From assembly GCF_014287585.1 (NCBI RefSeq), contig NZ_JACOOJ010000010.1, positions 62,001-126,000 on the forward strand: 64,000 bases of DNA. Reading direction: 5' to 3'. The position numbers and the translations under genes are program-made. The notes below the pieces were generated by a model. The model searched no databases. It saw only the letters and a program-made list of their open reading frames with translations, and had not been told where the DNA came from. This document shows positions 34,901-43,425 of the stretch, piece by piece; the first letter of the stretch is position 1; each line of letters opens with the position of its first letter. This stretch comes from Parabacteroides hominis. Lineage in GTDB: Bacteria > Bacteroidota > Bacteroidia > Bacteroidales > Tannerellaceae.

Positions 34901-36541
34901 ATGGCAACAACTCCTTTCAAGTATCAGGCTCCGTTCCCATTGGGCCCGGATACGACAGAGTATTATCTGCTTACAAAAGATTATGTTTCGGTTTCCGAGT
35001 TCGAAGGAACCCCGGTTCTGAAAGTAGCGAAAGAAGGTCTTACGGCAATGGCTAATGCCGCTTTCCGTGATGTTTCCTTTATGCTTCGCCGTTCGCACAA
35101 CGAACAGGTGGCTAAGATCCTGAGCGATCCGGAAGCAAGTGATAACGATAAATATGTAGCCTTGACTTTCCTGCGTAACGCAGAAGTTGCTGCTAAGGGT
35201 GTACTTCCTTTCTGCCAGGATACCGGTACGGCTATCATCCACGGCGAAAAGGGACAGCAGGTGTGGACAGGCTACTGCGACGAAGAAGCGCTTTCGTTGG
35301 GTGTTTATAAAACCTATACGGAAGAAAACCTGCGCTATTCGCAGAACGCTCCCCTGAACATGTACGACGAAGTGAACACCAAGTGCAACCTGCCGGCCCA
35401 GATCGACATCGAAGCTACGGAAGGCATGGAATATAAATTCCTGTGCGTGACAAAGGGCGGCGGTTCCGCTAACAAGACTTACCTGTACCAGGAAACAAAG
35501 GCGATCCTGAATCCGGGCACTTTGGTCCCCTTCATCATCGAAAAGATCAAGACATTGGGTACGGCTGCTTGCCCTCCTTATCATATCGCAGTGGTTATCG
35601 GCGGTACTTCTGCCGAGAAGAACCTGCTGACGGTGAAGCTGGCTTCTACTCATTATTATGACGAATTGCCTACGACCGGTAACGAGTATGGCCGTGCTTT
35701 CCGGGATATCGAACTGGAAAAAGAAGTGCTGGCTGAAGTTCACAATATCGGTTTGGGCGCACAGTTCGGCGGCAAGTATCTGGCACATGATATCCGGATC
35801 ATCCGCCTGCCGCGCCACGGCGCTTCCTGTCCGGTCGGTTTGGGCGTTAGCTGCTCGGCTGACCGTAACGTGAAATGCAAGATCAACAAAGACGGTATCT
35901 GGATCGAGAAATTGGACAGCCATCCGGGCGAACTGATCCCGGCTGAACTGCGCCAAGCTGGCGAAGGCGATGCTGTCAAGATCAACCTGAACCAGCCGAT
36001 GGCCGATATCCTGAAAGAATTGGATAAATATCCGGTGGCAACACGCCTGTCTCTGAACGGTACGATCATCGTAGGCCGCGACATCGCTCACGCCAAGCTG
36101 AAAGAACGCCTGGACCGCGGTGAAGACCTGCCTCAGTATATCAAGGATCATCCTATCTATTATGCCGGCCCGGCCAAGACTCCGGCTGGTATGGCTTGCG
36201 GTTCTATGGGCCCGACGACTGCCGGTCGTATGGACTCGTATGTCGGCCTGTTCCAGAGCCACGGCGGCAGCATGGTTATGTTGGCGAAAGGTAACCGTAG
36301 CCAGCAGGTGACGGATGCTTGCCAGAAATATGGCGGTTTCTATTTAGGAAGTATCGGTGGCCCGGCTGCTATCTTAGCGCAGAACAACATCAAGAGCATC
36401 GAATGTGTCGAATATCCCGAATTGGGCATGGAAGCTATCTGGAAGATCGAAGTGGAAGACTTCCCCGCATTCATCCTGGTAGACAACAAGGGTAACGATT
36501 TCTTCAAACAGATCAAACCGCGTTGCACTTGCAGCAAGTAA
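34901..36541 (+). CDS. Class I fumarate hydratase (FumA/FumB type)
   Basis: 546 aa, the normal length of the single-chain iron-sulfur fumarase. It interconverts fumarate and malate; in Bacteroidetes it works in the reductive branch leading to succinate. Cysteines for the 4Fe-4S cluster lie in [10 protein letters not shown] and in two later blocks ([35 protein letters not shown]). The C-terminal beta domain follows ([13 protein letters not shown], then [18 protein letters not shown]). Codon use is strongly optimised. A monocistronic gene with its own -7 box and terminator. FumA and FumB cannot be told apart, so no symbol is given. Confidence 0.95.
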   Translation: MATTPFKYQAPFPLGPDTTEYYLLTKDYVSVSEFEGTPVLKVAKEGLTAMANAAFRDVSFMLRRSHNEQVAKILSDPEASDNDKYVALTFLRNAEVAAKGVLPFCQDTGTAIIHGEKGQQVWTGYCDEEALSLGVYKTYTEENLRYSQNAPLNMYDEVNTKCNLPAQIDIEATEGMEYKFLCVTKGGGSANKTYLYQETKAILNPGTLVPFIIEKIKTLGTAACPPYHIAVVIGGTSAEKNLLTVKLASTHYYDELPTTGNEYGRAFRDIELEKEVLAEVHNIGLGAQFGGKYLAHDIRIIRLPRHGASCPVGLGVSCSADRNVKCKINKDGIWIEKLDSHPGELIPAELRQAGEGDAVKINLNQPMADILKELDKYPVATRLSLNGTIIVGRDIAHAKLKERLDRGEDLPQYIKDHPIYYAGPAKTPAGMACGSMGPTTAGRMDSYVGLFQSHGGSMVMLAKGNRSQQVTDACQKYGGFYLGSIGGPAAILAQNNIKSIECVEYPELGMEAIWKIEVEDFPAFILVDNKGNDFFKQIKPRCTCSK

Positions 36542-36569
36542 GACCTACTTTACGTTCATATAATTAAAG

Positions 36570-36602
36570 AGAGGGAGTGGAAAAATTCATTCCCTCTTTT
36601 TT
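36570..36602 (+). terminator. Terminator after fumarase
   Basis: AGAGGGA pairs with TCCCTCT around a 14-nt loop and is followed by six T, 29 bp past the stop. Between it and 36750 I see nothing further. Confidence 0.75.
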
Positions 36603-36778
36603 GTTGAAGGACGATGTCTCTTATTTGATTTTTCCAATTGAACACGGATCTTTGTAGTAAATCCTTTTTATCCCCAAAACCTAAGGGGAATGTTGTATAA
36701 ACGACCTTGTTTTGTCCTGTAACCCACATGTTTTGGAAAATTATGCGTGTTTTTTCTTGTTGATTCGGAAAACCTATT

Positions 36779-36786
36779 TACCTTTG
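36779..36786 (+). promoter_or_regulatory. Strong promoter for the rod-shaped RNA
   Basis: TACCTTTG, a full -7 match, with a TTG at 36757-36759 at the expected upstream distance. Transcription should begin near 36792. Confidence 0.7.
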
Positions 36787-36791
36787 CAACG

Positions 36792-37072
36792 ATTCCGTAG
36801 TGGGCAGCGGCCCACGGAGCGCGGGATCAATTACATATTGTAAGCATTTTACGAAGATTATTCCTGTTCGAAAAAATCTGGAAAATTTTTTAGCTTAGTG
36901 GAATAATGGACAGTAAATGCTTGCGCTGGTTACGTATATAACGTGTCTCCCCATCTTAGATGGAGGGATTGTATTATGTCGTATAAGGCGCGGGCTATTG
37001 TTCTATTATTACTAAGCGGGCTTTTCCAGATGCCTTCGAATAAATAATAGACAATTGACCCGCGTTTTTTTT
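36792..37072 (+). ncRNA. Rod-shaped structured RNA of about 280 nt
   Basis: It begins just after the promoter at 36779 and ends in eight T (37065-37072). After a 5' hairpin (GTGGGC/GCCCAC, 36798-36813), the two ends pair: GCGGG..TCAATT near 36820 with AATTGACCCGC ending 37064. Pairing continues inward: CGAAG with CTTCG, a perfect 10-bp stem ATCTGGAAAA (about 36876) with TTTTCCAGAT (about 37022), GCTTAGT with ACTAAGC, then an apical hairpin at 36947-36967. Rod shape and size recall 6S RNA, but an internal 23-codon ORF with a sequestered ribosome site also recalls type I toxin mRNAs. No RNase P, tmRNA or SRP motifs seen. Identity open. Confidence 0.65.
36976..37047 (+). CDS. Possible 23-aa hydrophobic peptide inside the rod RNA
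   Basis: A 23-codon ORF: MSYKARAIVLLLLSGLF, then a short tail ending in SNK. A basic start and an 11-residue hydrophobic core fit a small membrane peptide. GGAGGG lies 8 nt before the ATG, an unusually good ribosome site for this phylum. It is held in the apical hairpin (36947-36955 with 36959-36967, 8 of 9 pairs), so translation would be blocked until the RNA is opened. A chance ORF cannot be excluded at this length. Confidence 0.35.
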   Translation: MSYKARAIVLLLLSGLFQMPSNK

Positions 37073-37167
37073 ATGCCCGTTCATAATCCTCGCGGGGAGT
37101 TGTTTTTCTCCTTCGTAAAATTAGTTGTTGGATTTTTATACACTATTTTATTAACAATTAATTTTTA

Positions 37168-40100
37168 ATGATTATGAACAAGAGATTTTCTACTCTTTTG
37201 GCTGCCGCTCTGGTAGCCGGTGGTTTGTCTTCGACGGTGATGGCAGCTGATACAACACCGGACAAGGACAAATATTATCGTTTGGAAGATGGGTCGTCTA
37301 ACGTTTTAGGTGTTGATGCTCTGAAAACCGATAGTTTAGTTTTAGCTGCAAAAGGAACTTCATTAGACGATCGTTTCTTTTGGACAATTACAAAAGAAAA
37401 TACAGCTACAGCGACTGATGTTTACAAATTGGTAAATAAGGAAACAAAAGCTGTCTTATCTTTGGCTATCCCAGGTAGAACAACTGAAACAGGCAAAACC
37501 GGAAATGTTGCTGCAGCCCTTATCAAAGCGAATGGTGTTTTGAATCAATGGGTAAACAGTTCTGCTGCTGCTTGGGGAAGCGCGGGAAAATTTACGGCTT
37601 ATAAAGATGGTAAAGAGTACGGTTTGGTTACGGTTAAAAACCTTTGGGGTGGTGCGGTAACAAGTGCAGTCGTTGCTGTTGCACAATTAAACGGAAGTGG
37701 TGCAACTGTCGCTGCTGAAACAGGTGCTACAGTATTACAATTGAAACTTGTTGACGACAACGATCCTGTTGATCTGACTGCAAAAGACCTGAATGCAAAG
37801 AAAAACGCAAAAGGTTTCGATTTGACATTCACTCCGAATTCAGACGATAATATTTTCTCTGGAAAGACTTTGCAGGCGTTGTCTGTTACGGGAACAAGTG
37901 TGTCTTATGCAAGAGACAATGATAATAATGAAAAAACAGCCAATTTGACTATTGCAGCCACATCCGCTGATATCGCTTTTGATGGAACAGATGCAACAAA
38001 CAAGATTGTCTTTTTAGCTACAGGCAAGACTGTAACAAACGGGGCTAAACAAACTGTTAAGTATTTTGCAGTTGTCGATACTGCTTATATCGCAGGTACA
38101 ACTCAATTCGCATTTACAGAAGATACAATCGGTATTTCTACAGATGGAAAGAGTTTGGTTCCGGCTGAAGGACGTGACTTGGCTTCTTATATGTTCTCGG
38201 TTTCTTACAACTATTCTAAAGGCAATGTAGATATCTATCCTCTTGTTGTACCTACAGCTCCTGGAGATAATGAATATTGGGGCGATGTTGAAAAGAAAGG
38301 TACTTATGCCGCTACTATTAGTGCAGAAAACACTGCTTTGGATGTAACGGCTGCCACAGATGGTTACCTGGCATTCATCAACGTATTGAAAGATGCTAAA
38401 GCACTGACTTTGGATGCAAAAGCTACAGTTGAAGCATTGGAAGCCTACAAGAACATGTCCATCACTTTCGGTTCTTCTACCGCAGTTAAGAACCTTGATA
38501 CGAAGGTTGCTTATTTCGTAAAAGAAATGGATGAAGATAACAAGGCTACAGGTAACTATTGGGTTGCCGGTGACGCTAAATCTGCTGCTGCTTCTGCTTA
38601 TGTTCCTTCAACACAGTGGAATTTGGTTTCTAATGGTGGCACTTCTTACAAGTTGGTTAACCGCGAAAGTGGAAAAGAACTGTCTGGTGCTAATGGGACA
38701 GCTTATGATGTTGATGCTGCCAATGGAGTGTATATGATCGGTTCTAAGACTGTTACTTTGGTTAAATGCCCGGAAGCTACAGGCAACTATGTCGGTTATA
38801 AGAAATTCTCTGCTTCCCAGGTTGACAATCTGACATTTGCTATTCAGGTTCAGGCTTTGAGCAATGATCCTGTCTATCTGACGACAAAAGACTCTGCTAT
38901 CGTTGCAACTGTTGATGCAGACAAGAAAGTAATGTTCCGCCTGAAACCGAATAAAGAAATGAAGTTTGGTGATGCTGAAAATGATTCTTTGAAACGTACT
39001 TCTTATATGTTGTTGAGTGCCGACAAGAAATCTTATCTGGCTTATGACAAGGCATTGAAATCTTATAAGATGACTTCTGTAGCATGGGAAAATGCGAATG
39101 CAACAGATGCAACAGCAGTGCTGGCTACTTCTAAAACGGATACTGCTTTTGTTTACTTCCAGGCTGTAGGCAAAGACAAATATTCTTTGGTTATGGAAAA
39201 GATCTATACGCCGACTGCAAAAGTGACTGCAGGTTCTGGTATTACTATCGATGGTGCTTATGGCACAAAGTTTACTATTGCTCAAAATACAGAAGCCGGT
39301 GTTCGTACGCAGAGCGGTTTGTATGACCAGAAAGTATCTGTAAACATCACCGACGGCGCTGTTAGTCAGACTGAATACGACAACGTAGCATCCAACACTG
39401 TATTTATGATCGAAGACGGTACTCCTGATTACGACAAGACAATCCAGAAACCGGCTCACCAGACTATCACGCTGTCAACAGACAATGCAATGGCTCTGAC
39501 AATCACATCAGACAACTTTGCCGCCCTGAAACGCGTAGGCCAGGAACTGAAAGCTGATTACACGATCGATAACCTGAAGATGTATATCGACACAGCAACG
39601 ATGGCTGATGTAAACAAACCGTTGTACTACATTGCTACAGGCCAGAATATCTCTGACGACTGCAAGGCTAAGGGTGAAATGAACTATCTGGTATCTTTCG
39701 AAGATTCTGTAAAGATTGACGGTTACACAAGTGAGACTCTTCCTCGCGTCGGATTCCTGGAAGGTGTTGTTGAAGCCGATACAATCACATTGTTCAACGG
39801 ACATGCTATTGCTGATAAAGACACTGTAGTTATCAAGAAGAATCATGTAAACATTGCCAACTGGGCATTCACTGCTAACGAAAACGGTTCCATCTCTCTG
39901 GAAAACCAGAAATCAAACAAATTCGTTGCCGTTCGTAATGATGTATTGGTAATGGTTCCGAGCATCAATGAAGCTGCTCAGTTCAATATGGCTGCAACAG
40001 AAGCTCCTACCGCAAACGAAGGCGTAGAAGTATCTGAAGTAGCGGTTATCGCAGGCGAAGGCCAGGTAACCATCGCTAACGCTGCCGGCAAGAAGGTTGT

Positions 40101-40233
40101 TGTAAGCAACATCTTAGGCCAGGTAGTAGCTAACACGGTTCTTACTTCCGACAACGCTGTAATCGCTGCTCCCCAGGGTGTAGTCGTAGTAGCTGTCGAA
40201 GGCGAAGAAGCTGTCAAAGCAATTGTAAAATAA
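37168..40233 (+). CDS. Large secreted protein with DUF6383-like C-terminal domain
   Basis: 1021 aa. The signal peptide ends STVMAAD; an ATG at 37174 is an equally good start. The body shows repeated beta modules of related pattern (KYYRLEDGSSNVLG, DVYKLVNKETKAVLS, NLVSNGGTSYKLVNRESGKE, SYMLLSADKKSYLAYD), suggesting serial surface domains. The last ~75 residues (VEVSEVAVIAGEGQVTIANA, then GKKVVVSNILGQVV) match what I know as DUF6383 and look like a type IX secretion sorting domain. This suggests a surface-exposed or S-layer-like protein. Codon use changes along the gene: AT-rich at the 5' part, highly optimised toward the 3' end. Function unknown. Confidence 0.7.
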   Translation: MIMNKRFSTLLAAALVAGGLSSTVMAADTTPDKDKYYRLEDGSSNVLGVDALKTDSLVLAAKGTSLDDRFFWTITKENTATATDVYKLVNKETKAVLSLAIPGRTTETGKTGNVAAALIKANGVLNQWVNSSAAAWGSAGKFTAYKDGKEYGLVTVKNLWGGAVTSAVVAVAQLNGSGATVAAETGATVLQLKLVDDNDPVDLTAKDLNAKKNAKGFDLTFTPNSDDNIFSGKTLQALSVTGTSVSYARDNDNNEKTANLTIAATSADIAFDGTDATNKIVFLATGKTVTNGAKQTVKYFAVVDTAYIAGTTQFAFTEDTIGISTDGKSLVPAEGRDLASYMFSVSYNYSKGNVDIYPLVVPTAPGDNEYWGDVEKKGTYAATISAENTALDVTAATDGYLAFINVLKDAKALTLDAKATVEALEAYKNMSITFGSSTAVKNLDTKVAYFVKEMDEDNKATGNYWVAGDAKSAAASAYVPSTQWNLVSNGGTSYKLVNRESGKELSGANGTAYDVDAANGVYMIGSKTVTLVKCPEATGNYVGYKKFSASQVDNLTFAIQVQALSNDPVYLTTKDSAIVATVDADKKVMFRLKPNKEMKFGDAENDSLKRTSYMLLSADKKSYLAYDKALKSYKMTSVAWENANATDATAVLATSKTDTAFVYFQAVGKDKYSLVMEKIYTPTAKVTAGSGITIDGAYGTKFTIAQNTEAGVRTQSGLYDQKVSVNITDGAVSQTEYDNVASNTVFMIEDGTPDYDKTIQKPAHQTITLSTDNAMALTITSDNFAALKRVGQELKADYTIDNLKMYIDTATMADVNKPLYYIATGQNISDDCKAKGEMNYLVSFEDSVKIDGYTSETLPRVGFLEGVVEADTITLFNGHAIADKDTVVIKKNHVNIANWAFTANENGSISLENQKSNKFVAVRNDVLVMVPSINEAAQFNMAATEAPTANEGVEVSEVAVIAGEGQVTIANAAGKKVVVSNILGQVVANTVLTSDNAVIAAPQGVVVVAVEGEEAVKAIVK

Positions 40234-40251
40234 AAGAAACACACAAATTTC

Positions 40252-40283
40252 CCTTGCCGGGGGATTGATCCCCTGGCAAAAGG
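40252..40283 (+). terminator. Hairpin after the DUF6383-type gene
   Basis: TTGCC-GGGGA pairs with TCCCC-GGCAA (40254-40279), extended by CC/GG. It lies 20 bp past the stop and is not followed by a U-run. Confidence 0.5.
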
Positions 40284-40318
40284 AAGATATTTTATAATCA
40301 AATAATTCTAAAGTGTTT

Positions 40319-40370
40319 GGCCGCGTACCGTGAAAACGGCAATTACCCTGCGACAGGCGAACAAGCGGTC
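40319..40370 (+). other. Possible three-way-junction RNA structure
   Basis: GGCCGC (40319) pairs with GCGGTC (40365) and encloses two small hairpins, CCGT-gaaa-ACGG and CCTG-cga-CAGG. It lies between the DUF6383-type gene and the terminator at 40462, so it would be in a 3' tail or a short separate RNA. No promoter box was found close by. Weak. Confidence 0.3.
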
Positions 40371-40461
40371 AGATTTAATATTAATAATACTAAAGTATAT
40401 TGAAATTAAAAGTTCAATGTAGCCTGTAGCCCTGTGAAGGACGAAAGCATACAGAAAACAA

Positions 40462-40498
40462 GCCCCGGAGGTGATCGACATCTTCGGGGCTTCGTTTT
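40462..40498 (+). terminator. Intrinsic terminator at the end of the DUF6383-type region
   Basis: GCCCCGGAG pairs with CTTCGGGGC and is followed by a T-rich tail (40491-40499). It closes the region downstream of the secreted protein. Confidence 0.75.
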
Positions 40499-40766
40499 TC
40501 CATCTCATTCATTCATATAAGCGCATAGAAATTCTGTCAAGTAGCGAAATAATGGCCGAAATTTGTCTCAACGATGGTCATTGGTGGTCGAAATGGACGT
40601 GAATGATGTCGGAAATAGCAGAAAAAAGGAGGGATTTGAACTGAAGAAACGATGGAAAAAGCCTCTTTTTTGCGTAGTTGAGCAAACTTTTGGACAGCAG
40701 GAGGGAGCATGGATAGAAATATCGGCGGAGGTTAATGACTTTGTTATCATTGTGCTACGAGTTATG

Positions 40767-40902
40767 GGGGTGGACGTGGTGGACGTTAAAATGCACTTTT
40801 GTAACTTTATATGTAATGGTCATTGGTATTAGGTAGAATAAAACCATTACCATTGTGTATAAAGTATTGAAAACGCAAAATAACGTCCACCACGTCCACC
40901 CC
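40767..40902. repeat. 136-bp element with perfect 22-bp inverted arms
   Basis: Arms 40767-40788 and 40881-40902 are perfect inverted copies. Each contains two head-to-tail 9-bp units (GGTGGACGT). Within the 92-bp centre, TAATGGT and ACCATTA form a second nested stem. The word ATGGTCATTGGT occurs inside (40816-40827) and again upstream (40574-40585). No convincing gene crosses it. The plan parallels the element at 21837-22162: arms with a 9-bp period around a structured core. Confidence 0.8.
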
Positions 40903-40923
40903 TTTTTGCCTCCCGTCCGAAAA

Positions 40924-40964
40924 AAACGGCTCCCGTCCCAAAAAATAGGGGGCGGGAGCCGTTT
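40924..40964 (-). terminator. Terminator of pnp
   Basis: A perfect 12-bp GC-rich stem (AAACGGCTCCCG with CGGGAGCCGTTT), followed on the minus strand by a run of seven T. It starts 34 bp past the pnp stop. Confidence 0.9.
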
Positions 40965-40997
40965 GGAAATTATACACGTATGTGTTTTTACTGATTC

Positions 40998-43229
40998 TTA
41001 ATCCTGGCGTTCGCGGCGAGGACCACGGTCTCCGCGATCCTGACGGGGGCCACGATCTCCACGTTCCGGTCTCGGACCGCGTTCGGGTCTCGGCGGACGT
41101 TCTTCGTAACCTTCCGGTTTCGGCAGCAGGACTTTGTGGGATAATTTGAATTTGCCTGTCTTGGCGTCGATGTCTACCAACTTGACGCTGATAGTATCAC
41201 CTTCTTTCAAACCGGCCTGTTCAACTGTTTCCAGACGTTTCCAGTCGATTTCGGAAATATGCAGCAGACCGTCTTTGCCCGGCATAAATTCAACGAACGC
41301 ACCGTAAGGCATGACAGATGAAATCTTTCCTTCGTAAACTTCGCCGATTTCAGGAACCGCAACAATGCCTTTGATGGCGCGGATAGCAGCATCGATTGTT
41401 GCTTTATTTGTTCCGGAGATTTCGATTTTACCAACTCCGTCTTCTTCCTCGATAGCAATAACGGCGCCTGTTTTTTCCTGGATGCCCTGGATGATCTTAC
41501 CGCCCGGACCGATTACGGCGCCGATAAATTCTTTACCGATCGTCATTGTTTCGATTCTCGGAGCGTGAGGTTTCAGATCCGAACGAACTTCCGGCTGGGC
41601 TTCTGTGATCTTGCCCAAGATGTGCATGCGGCCTTCTTTTGCCTGTGCCAATGCGTTTTCAAGAATTTCGTATGACAGACCGTCTACCTTGATGTCCATC
41701 TGGGTGGCAGTGATACCGTCTTTTGTGCCTGTTACCTTGAAGTCCATATCGCCCAAGTGGTCTTCATCGCCTAAGATATCGGACAGGATAGCGTAGTTCT
41801 GGCCTTTGTTTTCAGAGATCAGACCCATTGCGATACCGGATACCGGCTTCTTCATCGGGACGCCTGCATCTCTCAACGCCAGCGTGCCGGCACATACGGT
41901 TGCCATTGAAGAGGAACCGTTAGACTCTAAGATATCGGAGATCACGCGTACCACGTAAGGATAGTCTGTCGGGATCATCCGTTTCAATGCACGGTGAGCC
42001 AGGTTTCCGTGACCGACTTCGCGACGTCCTACACCGCGGGAAGCTTTTGCTTCGCCTGTAGAGAACGGAGGGAAGTTGTAATGTAACAGGAAACGTTCTT
42101 TTCCGTGGTTCAGTACATCGTCGATCATCTTTTCATCGGATTTTGTACCTAAAGTGACAGTCGAGAGTGACTGTGTTTCTCCACGTGTAAAGATTGCAGA
42201 ACCGTGAGGACCGGGCAGACAGTCTGTTTCGATCCAGATCGGACGGATTTCAGTAGTCTTACGGCCATCCAGACGCTTTCCTTCATCCAGGATAGCACGG
42301 CGCATCGCTTCTTTTTCTACATCGTGGTAATAGCGGCCGATCATTTCGGCTTTTTCGTCCGTCAGCTCTTCTTCGGAGAACTGGGCTTTATATTCTTCAA
42401 CGATTGCTTCGAATGCTTCGGCACGCTGATGTTTGTCTGTGCCGGATGTTGCAACGGCATAGGCCTTGGCATAACATTTTTCGTGTACGTCCTTGCGCAA
42501 TTCGTCGTCGTTTACTTCGTGGCAGTATTCGCGTTTAACCAGTTTGCCGCAAGCTTCAGACAGTTCGAGCTGGGCCTTGCACTGTACTTTGATTGCTTCG
42601 TGTGCAACTTTGATAGCTTCCAGCATTTCCGATTCCTGGACTTCGTCCATTTCGCCTTCCACCATCATGATGTTGTCAAGCGTAGCACCCACCATAATAT
42701 CAATATCTGCTTTTTCCAATTCAGAGAACGTGGGGTTAACTACATACTTGCCATCGATACGTGCGACACGGCATTCGGAGATCGGTCCGTTGAAAGGAAT
42801 ATCCGATACGGCCAATGCAGCGGAAGCCGCTAATCCGGCCAGCGCATCCGGCATATCTTCACCGTCAGCGGAGAATAATATAACATTCACATATACTTCG
42901 GCGTGATAATTATCCGGGAAAAGAGGACGGAGGGCGCGGTCAACCAAACGGGAAGTCAGGATTTCGTAGTCTGAAGCTTTACCTTCTCTTTTTGTAAAAC
43001 CACCCGGAAAACGGCCAAATGCCGAGAATTTTTCTTTGTACTCTACTTGTAACGGCATGAAGTCAACACCCGGGTTTGCATCTTTAGCGGCGCAAACAGT
43101 TGCCAGCAACACGGTGTTGCCCATACGCACGGTAACTGAACCGTCCGCCTGTTTTGCCAATTTCCCGGTTTCGATGGTGATGGTTCTTCCATCAGCCAAT
43201 TCGATCGTCTTGTTAATTGGATTAAGCAT
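40998..43229 (-). CDS. pnp: Polyribonucleotide nucleotidyltransferase (PNPase)
   Basis: 743 aa. PNPase is a trimeric 3'-5' phosphorolytic exoribonuclease acting in mRNA decay. Order: first RNase PH domain (1-140), helical linker, second RNase PH domain with the catalytic region ([55 protein letters not shown]), KH domain ([16 protein letters not shown]), S1 domain ([20 protein letters not shown]). The last ~35 residues are a low-complexity arginine-rich tail of PRPERG and GDRGPR units. It is monocistronic with its own -7 box (43267-43274) and terminator. Confidence 0.98.
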   Translation of the reverse strand: MLNPINKTIELADGRTITIETGKLAKQADGSVTVRMGNTVLLATVCAAKDANPGVDFMPLQVEYKEKFSAFGRFPGGFTKREGKASDYEILTSRLVDRALRPLFPDNYHAEVYVNVILFSADGEDMPDALAGLAASAALAVSDIPFNGPISECRVARIDGKYVVNPTFSELEKADIDIMVGATLDNIMMVEGEMDEVQESEMLEAIKVAHEAIKVQCKAQLELSEACGKLVKREYCHEVNDDELRKDVHEKCYAKAYAVATSGTDKHQRAEAFEAIVEEYKAQFSEEELTDEKAEMIGRYYHDVEKEAMRRAILDEGKRLDGRKTTEIRPIWIETDCLPGPHGSAIFTRGETQSLSTVTLGTKSDEKMIDDVLNHGKERFLLHYNFPPFSTGEAKASRGVGRREVGHGNLAHRALKRMIPTDYPYVVRVISDILESNGSSSMATVCAGTLALRDAGVPMKKPVSGIAMGLISENKGQNYAILSDILGDEDHLGDMDFKVTGTKDGITATQMDIKVDGLSYEILENALAQAKEGRMHILGKITEAQPEVRSDLKPHAPRIETMTIGKEFIGAVIGPGGKIIQGIQEKTGAVIAIEEEDGVGKIEISGTNKATIDAAIRAIKGIVAVPEIGEVYEGKISSVMPYGAFVEFMPGKDGLLHISEIDWKRLETVEQAGLKEGDTISVKLVDIDAKTGKFKLSHKVLLPKPEGYEERPPRPERGPRPERGDRGPRQDRGDRGPRRERQD

Positions 43230-43266
43230 AATCTTTTTCTTATTTTTCTATCTGTAAAAATTGGTG

Positions 43267-43274
43267 CAAATGTA
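43267..43274 (-). promoter_or_regulatory. Promoter -7 box for pnp
   Basis: The minus strand reads TACATTTG, a full match 38 bp upstream of the pnp start. Confidence 0.6.
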
Positions 43275-43390
43275 ATGAAAGTTTATCTGTAAACGTGTGA
43301 AAATGAAAATAAAAAACATGAGAAATGCTCTTTTTTATAAAAATAGCGGGAAGATTTAGCGAATAATAGTGCCACAATTGTAAATTAATG

Positions 43391-43398
43391 TATATTTG
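43391..43398 (+). promoter_or_regulatory. Promoter -7 box for the thioredoxin-like lipoprotein
   Basis: TATATTTG, a full match. It overlaps an upstream in-frame ATG at 43396, which is therefore not the start; translation should begin at 43426. Confidence 0.6.
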
Positions 43399-43425
43399 CA
43401 GCGGATTAAAACAAGAAGTAAAGAT

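Noticed and set aside
34790..36262. A 490-codon frame antisense to fumarase
   Set aside because: It is a mirror of a highly expressed, codon-biased gene; the sense product is unmistakable and the antisense product has no recognisable domain or start signal.
36792..37072. RNase P RNA, tmRNA or SRP RNA
   Set aside because: None of the conserved sequence blocks of these RNAs could be found; only overall fold and size are suggestive of a regulatory RNA.
40563..40832. An 89-codon open frame before the second inverted-repeat element
   Set aside because: It ends inside the repeat element, has no plausible promoter or domain, and is biased by repeated GGTGG/GGACG words.
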